From: Azonexus sp. | GTDB lineage: Bacteria > Pseudomonadota > Gammaproteobacteria > Burkholderiales > Rhodocyclaceae | Assembly (NCBI GenBank): GCA_031274715.1 | Contig: JAISPT010000038.1 | Coordinates: 1 to 55,428, forward strand | DNA: 55,428 nt | Reading direction: 5' to 3' | Part shown: positions 17,199-25,940 of the stretch, piece after piece | How positions within the stretch are numbered: position 1 is the first letter of the stretch | Layout of the letters: each line of letters opens with the position of its first letter | Translations under genes and position numbers: made by a program | The notes under the pieces: model-generated | The model's database searches: none | Seen by the model: only the letters and a program-made list of their open reading frames with translations | What the model was told of the DNA's origin: nothing

Positions 17199-17648
17199 TC
17201 AGCGGTTGAGTTTGCGCATTCGCTCCGAGGGCGTGATGATGTCCGTCAGGCGAATGCCGAATTTGTCGTTGACGACGACCACTTCGCCTTGGGCGATGAG
17301 CGTGCCGTTGACCAGAACGTCCATCGGTTCGCCGGCCATGGCGTCGAGCTCGACTACCGAGCCATGCGCCAATTGCAGCAGATTTTTGATGGTGATCTTG
17401 GTACGCCCGAGCTCGACGGTGATCTGGACCGGGATGTCGAGGATCATGTCGAGTTCGTGCATCATCCCGCCGGCGCTGTCGGGTGGGGCGAAGGACGGGA
17501 AAATGTCGGCTGGCGGGGGGGCCGGAGCCGCAGCCGCAGCGGAGTCGGCGACGGTCTGCTCGGCCATAGCGGCTGCCCAGTCGTCGTCGCTGATCTGGCC
17601 GTCGTCCTCGGCTGCCGGGTTTGCTAGGTTTTCCATTTCGTCAGCCAT
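17199..17648 (-). CDS. fliN: FliN, flagellar motor switch C-ring protein
   Basis: 149 aa. An acidic, Ala/Pro-rich N-terminal extension (about 1-70) precedes the SpoA domain with DIPVQITVELGRTKITIKNL and the C-terminal LVNGTLIAQGEVVVVNDKFG. FliN is the main mass of the cytoplasmic C ring that receives CheY-P signals and docks export substrates. It overlaps the fliM 3' end by 8 bp. A 103-bp gap without other features separates it from fliO. Confidence 0.96.
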   Translation of the reverse strand: MADEMENLANPAAEDDGQISDDDWAAAMAEQTVADSAAAAAPAPPPADIFPSFAPPDSAGGMMHELDMILDIPVQITVELGRTKITIKNLLQLAHGSVVELDAMAGEPMDVLVNGTLIAQGEVVVVNDKFGIRLTDIITPSERMRKLNR

Positions 17649-18657
17649 GTTTTTCTCCCATCGCCGGCTCTGCGGCCGGCGTGTCGGACGATGCGGCGAT
17701 GAATCGTTCGACCTTCAATGCGTACTGGCCATTCTGCTGGCCGTAGGAACATTCCATCAGCGGCACGTTGTCGACCAATGCCTCGATGTACTGCGGAATG
17801 TGGATCGGTATGACGTCGCCGGTCTTGAGTTCGAGAATCTGCCCGAGCGTGATGCTACCGTGGCCGAGATGGGCGACGATTTCCACTTCGGCCCCCTGCA
17901 ACTGCTTGCGCAGCGTCACGATCCAGCGCTTGTCCGACGACAACTGATCGCTCTGCATGGTGCTGTAGAGCAGATCGCGGATCGGTTCGAGCATCGAGTA
18001 GGGGAAGCAGATATGCATGTCCGCCGTGGCGCCGCCGAATTCCAGCGTGAAAGTCGTCGACACGACGATTTCCGATGGCGTGGCGATGTTGGCGAACTGC
18101 GAGTTCATTTCCGAGCGTATGTACTCAAAGTGGATGTCGTACACCGGCTTCCACGATTTACTGTATTCGGTGAACACAACGCCGAGCAGATTCTGGATGA
18201 TGCGCTGCTCGGTAGCGGTGAAGTCACGGCCCTCGACCCGGGTATGGAAGCGGCCGTCGCCGCCGAACATGTTGTCGACAACCAAAAACACCAGGTTGGG
18301 GTCGAAGACGAATAGGGAGGTACCGCGCAGCGGCTTGGCCACGACCAGATTGAGGTTGGTTGGCACCACCAGGTTGCGGATGAACTCGCTGTATTTCTGG
18401 ACGCGGATCGGCCCGACCGAGATCTCGGCGTTGCGATGCATGTAGTTGAACAAGCCAATCCGCAGGTAGCGGGCGAAACGCTCGTTGACCAGTTCCAGGG
18501 TCGGCATCCGGCCGCGGACGATGCGTTCCTGCGTGCCGATGTTGTACGCGCGGACCTCGCCACCTGGGCCATCGTGCTCGTCGGGCTCGTCCGTCTCCCC
18601 GGTGACGCCCTTGAGCAGGGCATCAACCTCGTCCTGGGAGAGAAAGTCGCCGGCCAT
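17641..18657 (-). CDS. fliM: FliM, flagellar motor switch protein
   Basis: 338 aa. The N-terminal peptide LSQDEVDALLKG (about 5-16) is the CheY-P binding site. The CheC-like middle domain follows, and the C-terminal SpoA domain contains EIVAHLGHGSITLGQILEL. FliM joins FliG to FliN in the C ring and sets rotation direction. It lies 5 bp after fliL in the minus-strand operon. Confidence 0.97.
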   Translation of the reverse strand: MAGDFLSQDEVDALLKGVTGETDEPDEHDGPGGEVRAYNIGTQERIVRGRMPTLELVNERFARYLRIGLFNYMHRNAEISVGPIRVQKYSEFIRNLVVPTNLNLVVAKPLRGTSLFVFDPNLVFLVVDNMFGGDGRFHTRVEGRDFTATEQRIIQNLLGVVFTEYSKSWKPVYDIHFEYIRSEMNSQFANIATPSEIVVSTTFTLEFGGATADMHICFPYSMLEPIRDLLYSTMQSDQLSSDKRWIVTLRKQLQGAEVEIVAHLGHGSITLGQILELKTGDVIPIHIPQYIEALVDNVPLMECSYGQQNGQYALKVERFIAASSDTPAAEPAMGEKHG

Positions 18658-18662
18658 ACGCT

Positions 18663-19214
18663 TTATTGGATGATGAAGGAGGTGAACAAGACCGCCTCGA
18701 CCGGGCCCTCGATGGGGGCTTTTTTGCCTTGCGACTGCGGCTCGATGGCGCGGTTGACTTCGTCCTTGAGTGCCAGCGCCAGTTTCTCCTTGCCGTCCTT
18801 GGTCATCAACTCAGAGGCTTTCTTCGACGACAGCAGCAGTGTGATGTCGTTGCGGATGCGCGGCATCAGGGCTTTCAGGGTGACTTCGGAGGCCGGATTT
18901 TCGAGTTCGAGCGACAGAGCGACCTGTAGATACTGATCGCCAGTCTCCGGGACCAGGTTGACGGTGAACGGATCGAGATTGATGAATACCGGTGGCGTCG
19001 AATTGTTCTTTTTCTTGGGCTTCTTCGGCTTGACCACTTCCTCGGCGTACTCGTCATCCTCGTCCGCCGCCTGGTTGCTCGACAACAGTTTGATGACAAC
19101 GATGCTGCCGCCAACCAGCATCAGCAGCAGTAGCAGAATGATGATCAGAAGCTTCTTGCCCTTGTTTGGCGATGCTGCGCTGCCCCCATCAGCCGCCTTG
19201 GCTTCCTTGGCCAT
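18663..19214 (-). CDS. fliL: FliL, stator-associated membrane protein
   Basis: 183 aa. A short cytoplasmic N-terminus is followed by one transmembrane helix (about 20-44). An acidic/basic linker (DEDDEYAEEVVKPKKPKKK) leads to the periplasmic FliL domain with FINLDPFTVNLV. FliL surrounds or stabilises MotAB stators. GAGGAG lies upstream of the ATG. It sits between fliK and fliM in the operon. Confidence 0.95.
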   Translation of the reverse strand: MAKEAKAADGGSAASPNKGKKLLIIILLLLLMLVGGSIVVIKLLSSNQAADEDDEYAEEVVKPKKPKKKNNSTPPVFINLDPFTVNLVPETGDQYLQVALSLELENPASEVTLKALMPRIRNDITLLLSSKKASELMTKDGKEKLALALKDEVNRAIEPQSQGKKAPIEGPVEAVLFTSFIIQ

Positions 19215-19245
19215 CGTTACTCCTCACTAATCCGTTCCGGCAGGT

Positions 19246-20244
19246 TCAGGCGAACAGGTCGACCAAGCCGCGCCCGCGCTGCACAACCGTTGCGCCGGCT
19301 GCGCTCGCCCCTTTCTCACTGGCCGGAAGTATAGCGTTTTCATCCGCGAAACGGGCTCCGTTCGCATCGCCGAACGGTGTATCGCCACGCTGCTGCTGCA
19401 GGTTGGGGCCAACATTGGTCTGACCGAGGTTGATGCCGGCCGAGGACAGCATCTCCTTCAGTTGTGGCATGGCATTTTCGATTGCCTGGCGTACTTCGGT
19501 GTGCGGCGAGGCGAAAACGATTCTGGCCTCGTCACCGTTCAGGTTGACCGTGATCTGGATCGGTCCCAGTTGCGGCGGGTTGATGTTCAGTTGTGCCGTT
19601 TGTTGCTCGTTGCGGGCCAGCCAGACGATTTTGTCGCTGAATTGCTGTGGCCAGGCGGGCGAGTGCAGTGGCGCGGCGACGCTCTGGTGCGCCGTGTTGG
19701 CTGCATGGCCGGCAGCGGCGCCAGCAGCACTGCTGGCGGCGAGGTGGCTGGCAAATACGGCCGGTTTTTCACCGGCATCTGTCTCTACGGCAATATTTGC
19801 CGCCTGGGCGCTCGGGGCGGCGGCAGTGGCGTCCTTACCATTGCCCACCAGCTTTTCGAAGACACCGCCTGCTTCCTGCGAATTGGCCTTGACAGCGAAT
19901 GATTCCGGCATTGTCTGGTCGCCACCGCTGCCGATCTGCGGGTTGTCGCCGACAGCCATACCGACCGTGGTGGCGATGCTTCTTGGCGAGAACTCGGTGC
20001 CGGCCGGGTGGCCGAATAGCGAGGCGAACAGCGAGACATCGGGGTTATCCTCGGCAGAGGGTCTGCCGTTGGCTTTCTCGGCGATGATGCCGCCGAGTTG
20101 GGTGACGATGCCCATCTGGCTGAGCAATTCGCCGCCCAGCAAGGCAGCGAATTCGCCGCTGGCGCCTACCTCCGCCGCGCCGTTAGCCGGGGCGATTCCG
20201 GGCAGCACGTTGCCGGACAGAGTGGGAATGACGGTGATGCCCAT
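19246..20244 (-). CDS. fliK: FliK, hook-length control protein
   Basis: 332 aa from ATG 20244, chosen because GAGGAG lies eight bases upstream; the open frame extends further but without a ribosome site. The N-terminal and middle parts are low-complexity and rich in Ala and Gly, as in molecular rulers. The C-terminal domain (about 215-300) has LNINPPQLGPIQITVNLNGD, the Flg_hook signature. FliK is secreted during hook growth and triggers the FlhB specificity switch. A second FliK-like gene lies at 30112-31176. Confidence 0.92.
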   Translation of the reverse strand: MGITVIPTLSGNVLPGIAPANGAAEVGASGEFAALLGGELLSQMGIVTQLGGIIAEKANGRPSAEDNPDVSLFASLFGHPAGTEFSPRSIATTVGMAVGDNPQIGSGGDQTMPESFAVKANSQEAGGVFEKLVGNGKDATAAAPSAQAANIAVETDAGEKPAVFASHLAASSAAGAAAGHAANTAHQSVAAPLHSPAWPQQFSDKIVWLARNEQQTAQLNINPPQLGPIQITVNLNGDEARIVFASPHTEVRQAIENAMPQLKEMLSSAGINLGQTNVGPNLQQQRGDTPFGDANGARFADENAILPASEKGASAAGATVVQRGRGLVDLFA

Positions 20245-20312
20245 GTTTGACTCCTCGATCGGCATTGGTTTGCCTGAAAGGAAGCAATGAGCGTGCCTGG
20301 AGGCGGGGTAGC

Positions 20313-20523
20313 CCGTAGGGCGCAATAAGCAAAGCGCATTGCGCCATCCCGCCAAGGCCGAGCGCTCGAACGATCAGTGCAATACGCGCCCTCGCACTTG
20401 GTCAAGAAACCGCAAAGAACGCAAGGAACACAAAGATGCGGATATTTTTCTTTGCGCTCTGTGCGTTCTTTGCGGTTTCGCGGACCAACCGGCGCAATGC
20501 GCTACGCTTATTGCGCCCTACGG
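20313..20523. repeat. Nested inverted-repeat (MITE-like) element between fliJ and fliK
   Basis: The outer arms (20313-20345 and 20491-20523) are 33-base inverted repeats matching at 31 positions. They start CCGTAGGGCGCAATAAGC. The inner arms (20407-20435 and 20450-20478) are 29-base inverted repeats matching at 25 positions and contain AAACCGCAAAGAACGCA. The loop between the inner arms is 14 bases, so the core could fold as one long hairpin. No open frame is credible. It ends 8 bp from the fliJ stop. Confidence 0.88.
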
Positions 20524-20530
20524 TCTATGG

Positions 20531-20983
20531 TTACTCGTCTTTCGTCTGGGTCGTGCTGAATTTGCGGGTGCTGAACTCGTCGAGGAGTTTCTGTTCCTGG
20601 CGCCCCTCGCGGTAGCGTTCGCGGGCGTCGTGGCGTTGCGACAGGGTGTCGATGGCTTTCAGCCGGGTATTCTGCTCCCGCCAGTGATCCTGACCAGCCT
20701 TGGTGCTGCACTCGGAGTCGTTGACGACGATGCTTTGCTGGCTGATGGCGTCGTCAATGCGGGCGAGGAAATCCTGATAATTGCGCAGGATCTGTCGGGT
20801 GACGCCGTCGGCGCTGGCGTCGCGCAGGCGCTGGGCGTATTCGTCACGGTATTGCTCAAGCATCAGCAGGCGGTTGCGTTGGTTCTGCTCGGCGGCAATC
20901 AACTGACCGAGCCGACGGGTGGCCTCATCGGCGCGGGTTTGCATGAGTTCGAGCAGCGGTTGCAGCGTAAAGGGCTGGGCCAT
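20531..20983 (-). CDS. fliJ: FliJ, flagellar export chaperone and ATPase stalk
   Basis: 150 aa, almost entirely helical with heptad-like patterning and many Arg, Gln and Glu. It starts FTLQPLLELMQTRADEATRR, typical of FliJ. FliJ forms an antiparallel coiled coil in the FliI hexamer and contacts FlhA. It lies 7 bp after fliI. The tandem-palindrome element follows its stop. Confidence 0.93.
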   Translation of the reverse strand: MAQPFTLQPLLELMQTRADEATRRLGQLIAAEQNQRNRLLMLEQYRDEYAQRLRDASADGVTRQILRNYQDFLARIDDAISQQSIVVNDSECSTKAGQDHWREQNTRLKAIDTLSQRHDARERYREGRQEQKLLDEFSTRKFSTTQTKDE

Positions 20984-20990
20984 TGCGGAA

Positions 20991-22406
20991 TCAGATCAGG
21001 GATAGAAGGGCGTTGCGACTGGAGGAGAAGTCCGCTCGTTCAGACAGCGGCTGTTGCAGAAAGTGCTCCATTTTTGGATAGCTGGCAACGGCCTGGTCAA
21101 GGACCGGGTCGGACCCTGCCACGTAGGCGCCGACCGAAATCAGGTCGCGCGAACGCTGGTAGCGGGCGAACAATACCTTGAACTTGCGGATCTGGTTGAG
21201 ATGCTGTTCGTCGATCAGGTTGACCATGGCCCGGCTGATCGACTGCTCGATGTCGATGGCCGGGTAGTGGCCGGCATCGGCCAGCATGCGCGAGAGGACG
21301 ATATGGCCGTCAAGGATGGCACGCGCCGAGTCGGCGATCGGATCCTGTTGGTCATCGCCTTCGGCCAGCACGGTGTAAAAGGCAGTGATCGAGCCGCCGC
21401 CTTCTGGGCCGTTGCCGGCGCGCTCGACCAAGGCCGGCAGGCGGGCGAAGACCGATGGCGGGTAGCCGCGCGTTGCTGGCGGCTCGCCGATGGACAGGGC
21501 GATTTCGCGCTGGGCCATGGCGTAGCGGGTCAGCGAATCCATGATCAACAGCACATGTTTGCCCTGGTCACGGAAATATTCGGCGATGGTCGTCGCGTAG
21601 GCGGCCCCCTGAAGGCGCATCAGCGGCCCGGTGTCGGCCGGGGCGGCGACGACGACGGAGCGACGCCGGCCTTCTTCGCCGAGAATCTGCTCGATGAATT
21701 CCTTGACCTCGCGGCCGCGCTCGCCGATGAGGCCGACGACGATGATCTCGGCCGCGGTGTAGCGGGCCATCATGCCGAGCAGCACCGATTTGCCGACGCC
21801 GGAGCCGGCAAACAAACCCATACGCTGACCGCGGCCCACGGTGAGCAGGGCGTTGATGGCACGGATGCCGACATCGAGCGGTTTTTCGATGACCGCCCGG
21901 GCCATTGGGTTGATCGGGCGGCTCTGCAGCGGCCGGGTGCGCGTGACGTACAGCGGTCCCTTGCCATCCAGCGGTCGGCCGACACCGTCGAGTACGCGGC
22001 CGAGCAGTTCCTCGCCGACTGGCGCTTGTTTGACGCGGTCGACGGCGCGTCGGCGCCGTGGGGCCGGGTCGCCGACGCGGAGCGCTTGGTGGGGGGGCTC
22101 GAAGGCAGCGACGCGGGCGTCCGGTGCGAGGCCGTAGAGATCGTCTGATGGCATCAGGTAAAGCTTCTCGCCGGCAAAGCCGACGACTTCGGCCTCGATG
22201 GGGGAGCCGCTGGGCGGAATGACTTGACAGGTGCTGCCGAGCGGCAGCTTGAGGCCGGAAGCCTCCATGACCAGCCCGTTGATCCGGGTTAGGCGACCGA
22301 TCGGCCACAGCGGCTGGGCATTGCCGGCGGCGATGCGGCAATGATCAAGGAATTGCTGCCAGCGGGCGGTGTGCGTCAGGCTTGGCGCGGTCACGGGTTC
22401 TGCCAT
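20991..22406 (-). CDS. fliI: FliI, flagellar export ATPase
   Basis: 471 aa. Walker A is AGSGVGKS (about 200-207). The Walker B region HVLLIMDSLTRYAMAQREIA follows, then GEPPATRGYPPSVF, all typical of the F1-beta-like type III ATPases. It energises export together with FliH and FliJ. Its ATG lies inside the fliH 3' end (16-bp overlap), which indicates coupled translation. Confidence 0.97.
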   Translation of the reverse strand: MAEPVTAPSLTHTARWQQFLDHCRIAAGNAQPLWPIGRLTRINGLVMEASGLKLPLGSTCQVIPPSGSPIEAEVVGFAGEKLYLMPSDDLYGLAPDARVAAFEPPHQALRVGDPAPRRRRAVDRVKQAPVGEELLGRVLDGVGRPLDGKGPLYVTRTRPLQSRPINPMARAVIEKPLDVGIRAINALLTVGRGQRMGLFAGSGVGKSVLLGMMARYTAAEIIVVGLIGERGREVKEFIEQILGEEGRRRSVVVAAPADTGPLMRLQGAAYATTIAEYFRDQGKHVLLIMDSLTRYAMAQREIALSIGEPPATRGYPPSVFARLPALVERAGNGPEGGGSITAFYTVLAEGDDQQDPIADSARAILDGHIVLSRMLADAGHYPAIDIEQSISRAMVNLIDEQHLNQIRKFKVLFARYQRSRDLISVGAYVAGSDPVLDQAVASYPKMEHFLQQPLSERADFSSSRNALLSLI

Positions 22407-23095
22407 GCCCTGGGCGCGGCGCCGATGGTTTCGAGCACCCGTTTCCAGCGCGTCTCGATACGAGCATCGATCTCGCTCGTGCCGGCTTGCAGCAGGCAGC
22501 CGCCGATGCTGATGCTGTCGTCCTCGACAATTTGCATACCATCCTGGGAGAGTTCGTCACCCAACAGCCGGTGCAGGTTGGCAGCGTCGGCCGGGTTGAG
22601 GCGCAGCGTCATCTCTCCGTGGCTCAGTGGCAGGGCGGTAATGGCTTCGCGCACGACCGGCAGCAGCGCATCCTCGCGCACGGCGATCTGGCCGCGAGTG
22701 ACCTGGGCGGCGATTTCGACGGCCAGGGCCAGGAGCTGTTCGGCGACCGTCTGGTCGAGCTGTTCGAGCGAATGCTTGAGGTTGTCGGTCAACTCGCCGA
22801 ATTGCCGGGCTGTTTCGACAGCGATCAGGCGGTTTTCTTCCGCTGCGGTTGTTCGCCCTTCGGCCAGGCCAGCGGCATAGCCGGCGGCACGGGCTTCCTC
22901 GCGCAGGCGTTCGATATCCTCGGCAGTTGGTAGACGGAGAGCGGGTTCGGGTTCCGGTTTCGTAGTCGGGACCGCTGCCGGCGGCGGTTCCTCCGGGCGT
23001 GGTGGGGCGGCGGGGGGCGGTTCCGGTTTCTTCTGATCGAAGGAGTCAGCCTCCCAGCGCCGAAAGCTGACGGGCTCTTTCCTGGAAATGGTCAT
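22391..23095 (-). CDS. fliH: FliH, regulator of the flagellar ATPase
   Basis: 234 aa. The Pro/Glu-rich N-terminus (PEPPPAAPPRPEEPPPAAVP) is followed by a helical region with Ala/Gly spacing (EARAAGYAAGLAEGRTTA), typical of FliH GxxxG-like repeats. A conserved C-terminal domain binds FliI. FliH links the ATPase to the C ring. It starts 16 bp after fliG. Confidence 0.93.
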   Translation of the reverse strand: MTISRKEPVSFRRWEADSFDQKKPEPPPAAPPRPEEPPPAAVPTTKPEPEPALRLPTAEDIERLREEARAAGYAAGLAEGRTTAAEENRLIAVETARQFGELTDNLKHSLEQLDQTVAEQLLALAVEIAAQVTRGQIAVREDALLPVVREAITALPLSHGEMTLRLNPADAANLHRLLGDELSQDGMQIVEDDSISIGGCLLQAGTSEIDARIETRWKRVLETIGAAPRAWQNP

Positions 23096-23111
23096 AGCCC
23101 TGTCTCCCCGA

Positions 23112-24113
23112 TCAGATCATCTGCTCGCCGCCGGCGCCGCCGAGCACGATCTGGCCCTCGTCGGCGAGGCGACGGACGACCTTGAGGATGTCCTTCTGCT
23201 CGGCCTCGACTTCCGAGAGGCGGACCGGACCCTTCGATTCGAGATCCTCGCGCAGCATTTCGGCGGCACGCTGCGACATGTTCTTGAAGATTTTCTCGCG
23301 CAGGTCGGGCGAGGCGCCCTTGAGCGCCAGGATCAGCGAGTCGGACTGGATTTCGCGCAGGATCAGTTGGATCGAGCGGTCGTCGATGTCGAGCAGGTTC
23401 TCGAAGACGAACATCTCGTCGAGGATGTGTTGGGCCAGGTCGGGGTCGTATTCACGGATGGCGTCGACGACAGAAGTCTCGTTGGTGGCGCCGATAAAGT
23501 TGAGGATTTCGGCCACCGTGCGCACGCCGCCCTTGGCCGTGTGCTTGATGCTGGCCGAGCCGGAGAGGAGGCGCATCATTACCTCGTTCAGTTCGCGTAG
23601 CGCTGCCGGCTGGACGCCTTCGAGGGTGGCGATGCGCAACACCACATCGTTGCGCAGGCGTTCGGTGAAATGGTTGAGGATCTCGCTGGCCTGAACGTGT
23701 TCGAGATGGACCAGGATGGTAGCGATGATCTGCGGGTGCTCGTTCTTGATCAGATCGGCGGCAGTCGATGCGTCCATCCACTTCAGGCCTTCGATACCGG
23801 AAGTTTCGCCGCCCTGCAGGATGCGCGAAATCAGGTTGGCGGCCTTGTCGTCGCCGAGCGCCTTGGTCAGCACCGAGCGGATGTAATTGTCGGTGTCGAC
23901 ATGGACGGCCCCGTGCTCGGTGGCAATGTGGTGGAATTCGTCAAGCACTGCCTCGACCTTGACGCGCGGTACCGATTTCAGCGAGGCCATGGCATGGCCG
24001 AGCCTCTGTACATCGCGCGGGCCGAGCTGGCGCAATACCTCGGCCGCTTGTTCCTCGCCGAGGGCGATCAGCAGCGTGGCACTTTTTTCCAGACCTTCTT
24101 CGAGGCTAGCCAT
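23112..24113 (-). CDS. fliG: FliG, motor switch and torque protein
   Basis: 333 aa, standard length. The N-terminal domain binds FliF. The middle domain has EHPQIIATILVHLEHVQASE. The C-terminal torque domain has the conserved charged helix with DLREKIFKNMSQRAAEML. FliG couples MotA force to the rotor. Its ATG overlaps the fliF 3' end by 8 bp. Confidence 0.97.
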   Translation of the reverse strand: MASLEEGLEKSATLLIALGEEQAAEVLRQLGPRDVQRLGHAMASLKSVPRVKVEAVLDEFHHIATEHGAVHVDTDNYIRSVLTKALGDDKAANLISRILQGGETSGIEGLKWMDASTAADLIKNEHPQIIATILVHLEHVQASEILNHFTERLRNDVVLRIATLEGVQPAALRELNEVMMRLLSGSASIKHTAKGGVRTVAEILNFIGATNETSVVDAIREYDPDLAQHILDEMFVFENLLDIDDRSIQLILREIQSDSLILALKGASPDLREKIFKNMSQRAAEMLREDLESKGPVRLSEVEAEQKDILKVVRRLADEGQIVLGGAGGEQMI

Positions 24114-25833
24114 TGCTTCCCATCCAGTCCCTGATGATGTTGGCTACCGCCTTCGGATCGCTCTGGGCGATGTCGCGGGCCTTCTGCAGTTTGACCGTGT
24201 AATTGTCGAGATGTACCTCGACGCCCTCCTCATCCTCTTCGCCGAGGATACCGCCTTTGGCCGTGGCATCTTCCTCCTCCGGCGGTGGCGGGAACATGGT
24301 GCGCAGTGACGGCTGGATGATCTTGAAATAAAGCAGGGCGACGATCGCCGCGATGATCAGAATCTTGACGATGTCCTTGACGTAGGAAATGTTCTCCGGA
24401 TCCTTCCACAGCGGCAAGCTGTCCTCGGTCTTGACCGTCTCGGTGAACGGCGCGTTGGCCACCGACAGCGTATCGCCGCGTTCGCCGCTGAAGCCCATGG
24501 CCTCGCGGATCAACTCGTTGATCTGCTTCATCTCGGGTTCCGGCAGCGGACGGCTGACCGGCTTGCCGTCCTTACCGATTTCCTTGCGGTGATTGACCAC
24601 GACAGCGGCCGACAGGCGACGAATCTCGCCCATCGCCTGCTTGGTGTAGCGGATCGTCTTATCGACCTCGTAGTTGATCGTCGTGTTCTTGTTGGTGCTC
24701 AACGGCGGCGCGACATGATTGGCCAGCGGCGCGCTGATGCCGCCGATCTCGATGCGTCCCTTCTCCTCACCCGGCGGTTGGCCCGGTTGCCCAAGCTGGC
24801 CGGGCACGCCGCCGATGTTGGGCTGGGTCAGTGGCGCCGTGGCCGGCACCGGCGGCTGGTTGGTCAGGGCGCCGGGGACGCCGCCGACCGGTTGGTTTAC
24901 ATTGGCCGCCTCGTTGGTCTGCTGGCTGCGGATGGTGCTGCTTTCCGGCGTCGGGTTGGGGCGGAAGGTCTCGGCTGTCTGCTCGTGGTGCGAAAAATCG
25001 AGATCGGCGGCAACCTGCACTTTGACATTGTCGGCACCGAGCACCGGCTTCAGGATAGTCTCGATACGCTGAATGATGCCGTCCTCGATTTCCCGTACAT
25101 ACTTCAACTGCACCGCGTCAAGGCCGACGGCGGTGGCGCTCTTCAACTGTGTCAGCAGGTTGCCGTTCTGGTCGATTACCGTGACGTTGGTGAGCGGCAG
25201 GTTGGCCACGCTCGACGAAATCAGGTGGGAAATGCCGGCGATCTGGCCGCCGTCCAGCGTCCGCCCGGGATAGAGGTTGAGCATCACCGAGGCGCTCGGC
25301 TTCTGGTCGTCGCGGACGAACACCGATGGCTTGGGAATGGCCAGGTGCACGCGTGCCGCCTGCACTGCACCGATCGACTGGATGGTGCGCGCCAGTTCGC
25401 CTTCGAGGCCGCGCTGGTAATTGACCTGCTCGGCAAACTGGCTGGTACCGAACTTCTGGTTTTCCATCAATTCGAAGCCGACCAGACCGCCGCGTGGCAG
25501 ACCTTGCGAAGCCAGCCTCAGGCGCACTTCATGGACGCGATCGGCCGGCACCAGCAGGGCGCCATTGTCGCTGTAGCGATGGGGAACGTTCTGGGCTTCG
25601 AGAATGCCGGCGATGGTGCCGCCGTCCTTCTCGGACAGGTTGGAAAACAAAACCTTCCAATCCGGTTGCCGGCTCCACAGGATAGCGCCGACGATGATGG
25701 CAACGACGGCGGCGAGCCCAACCAGAAAGATGATTTTCTGCTGCTCGGTCAGGCGGTTGAAGGCCGCGCGCAGACGCTCCGCCGGATTGCCGCCCGGTGC
25801 TGTGCCTGCCGTGGTTTCAGTCGTTGCTGCCAT
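24106..25833 (-). CDS. fliF: FliF, MS-ring protein
   Basis: 575 aa from ATG 25833; the codon just upstream is TTG. Two transmembrane helices at about 33-52 and 450-470 flank a periplasmic ring-building domain. Motifs include RVHLAIPKPSVFVRD and RTLDGGQIAGISHLISSSV. The C-terminal FliG-binding tail ends ANIIRDWMG. FliF forms the base ring on which rotor and export gate are built. It is the first gene of the minus-strand operon running to fliR. Confidence 0.97.
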   Translation of the reverse strand: MAATTETTAGTAPGGNPAERLRAAFNRLTEQQKIIFLVGLAAVVAIIVGAILWSRQPDWKVLFSNLSEKDGGTIAGILEAQNVPHRYSDNGALLVPADRVHEVRLRLASQGLPRGGLVGFELMENQKFGTSQFAEQVNYQRGLEGELARTIQSIGAVQAARVHLAIPKPSVFVRDDQKPSASVMLNLYPGRTLDGGQIAGISHLISSSVANLPLTNVTVIDQNGNLLTQLKSATAVGLDAVQLKYVREIEDGIIQRIETILKPVLGADNVKVQVAADLDFSHHEQTAETFRPNPTPESSTIRSQQTNEAANVNQPVGGVPGALTNQPPVPATAPLTQPNIGGVPGQLGQPGQPPGEEKGRIEIGGISAPLANHVAPPLSTNKNTTINYEVDKTIRYTKQAMGEIRRLSAAVVVNHRKEIGKDGKPVSRPLPEPEMKQINELIREAMGFSGERGDTLSVANAPFTETVKTEDSLPLWKDPENISYVKDIVKILIIAAIVALLYFKIIQPSLRTMFPPPPEEEDATAKGGILGEEDEEGVEVHLDNYTVKLQKARDIAQSDPKAVANIIRDWMGSNG

Positions 25834-25870
25834 CAATGCCCGGTGGAAATGTCGTAAAAAGGAAGAAGAA

Positions 25871-25886
25871 TCAATCGGGAAGCCAA
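25871..25886 (-). promoter_or_regulatory. Weak sigma-54-like element upstream of fliF
   Basis: On the minus strand TTGGCTT-CCCGA-TTGA resembles TGGCAC-N5-TTGC with correct spacing. However, the near-invariant GC of the -12 element is GA. It sits about 38 bp upstream of the fliF start, where a class II promoter would be expected. Confidence 0.35.
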
Positions 25887-25940
25887 ATTTTCCGAGAAAT
25901 ATTCTACTATTACCAAGGCTGAATTTCCCTTATCTTTTTG

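Noticed and set aside
20245..20355. Longer fliK start
   Set aside because: The extra residues would come from the palindromic intergenic element, and a strong GAGGAG site precedes ATG 20244.
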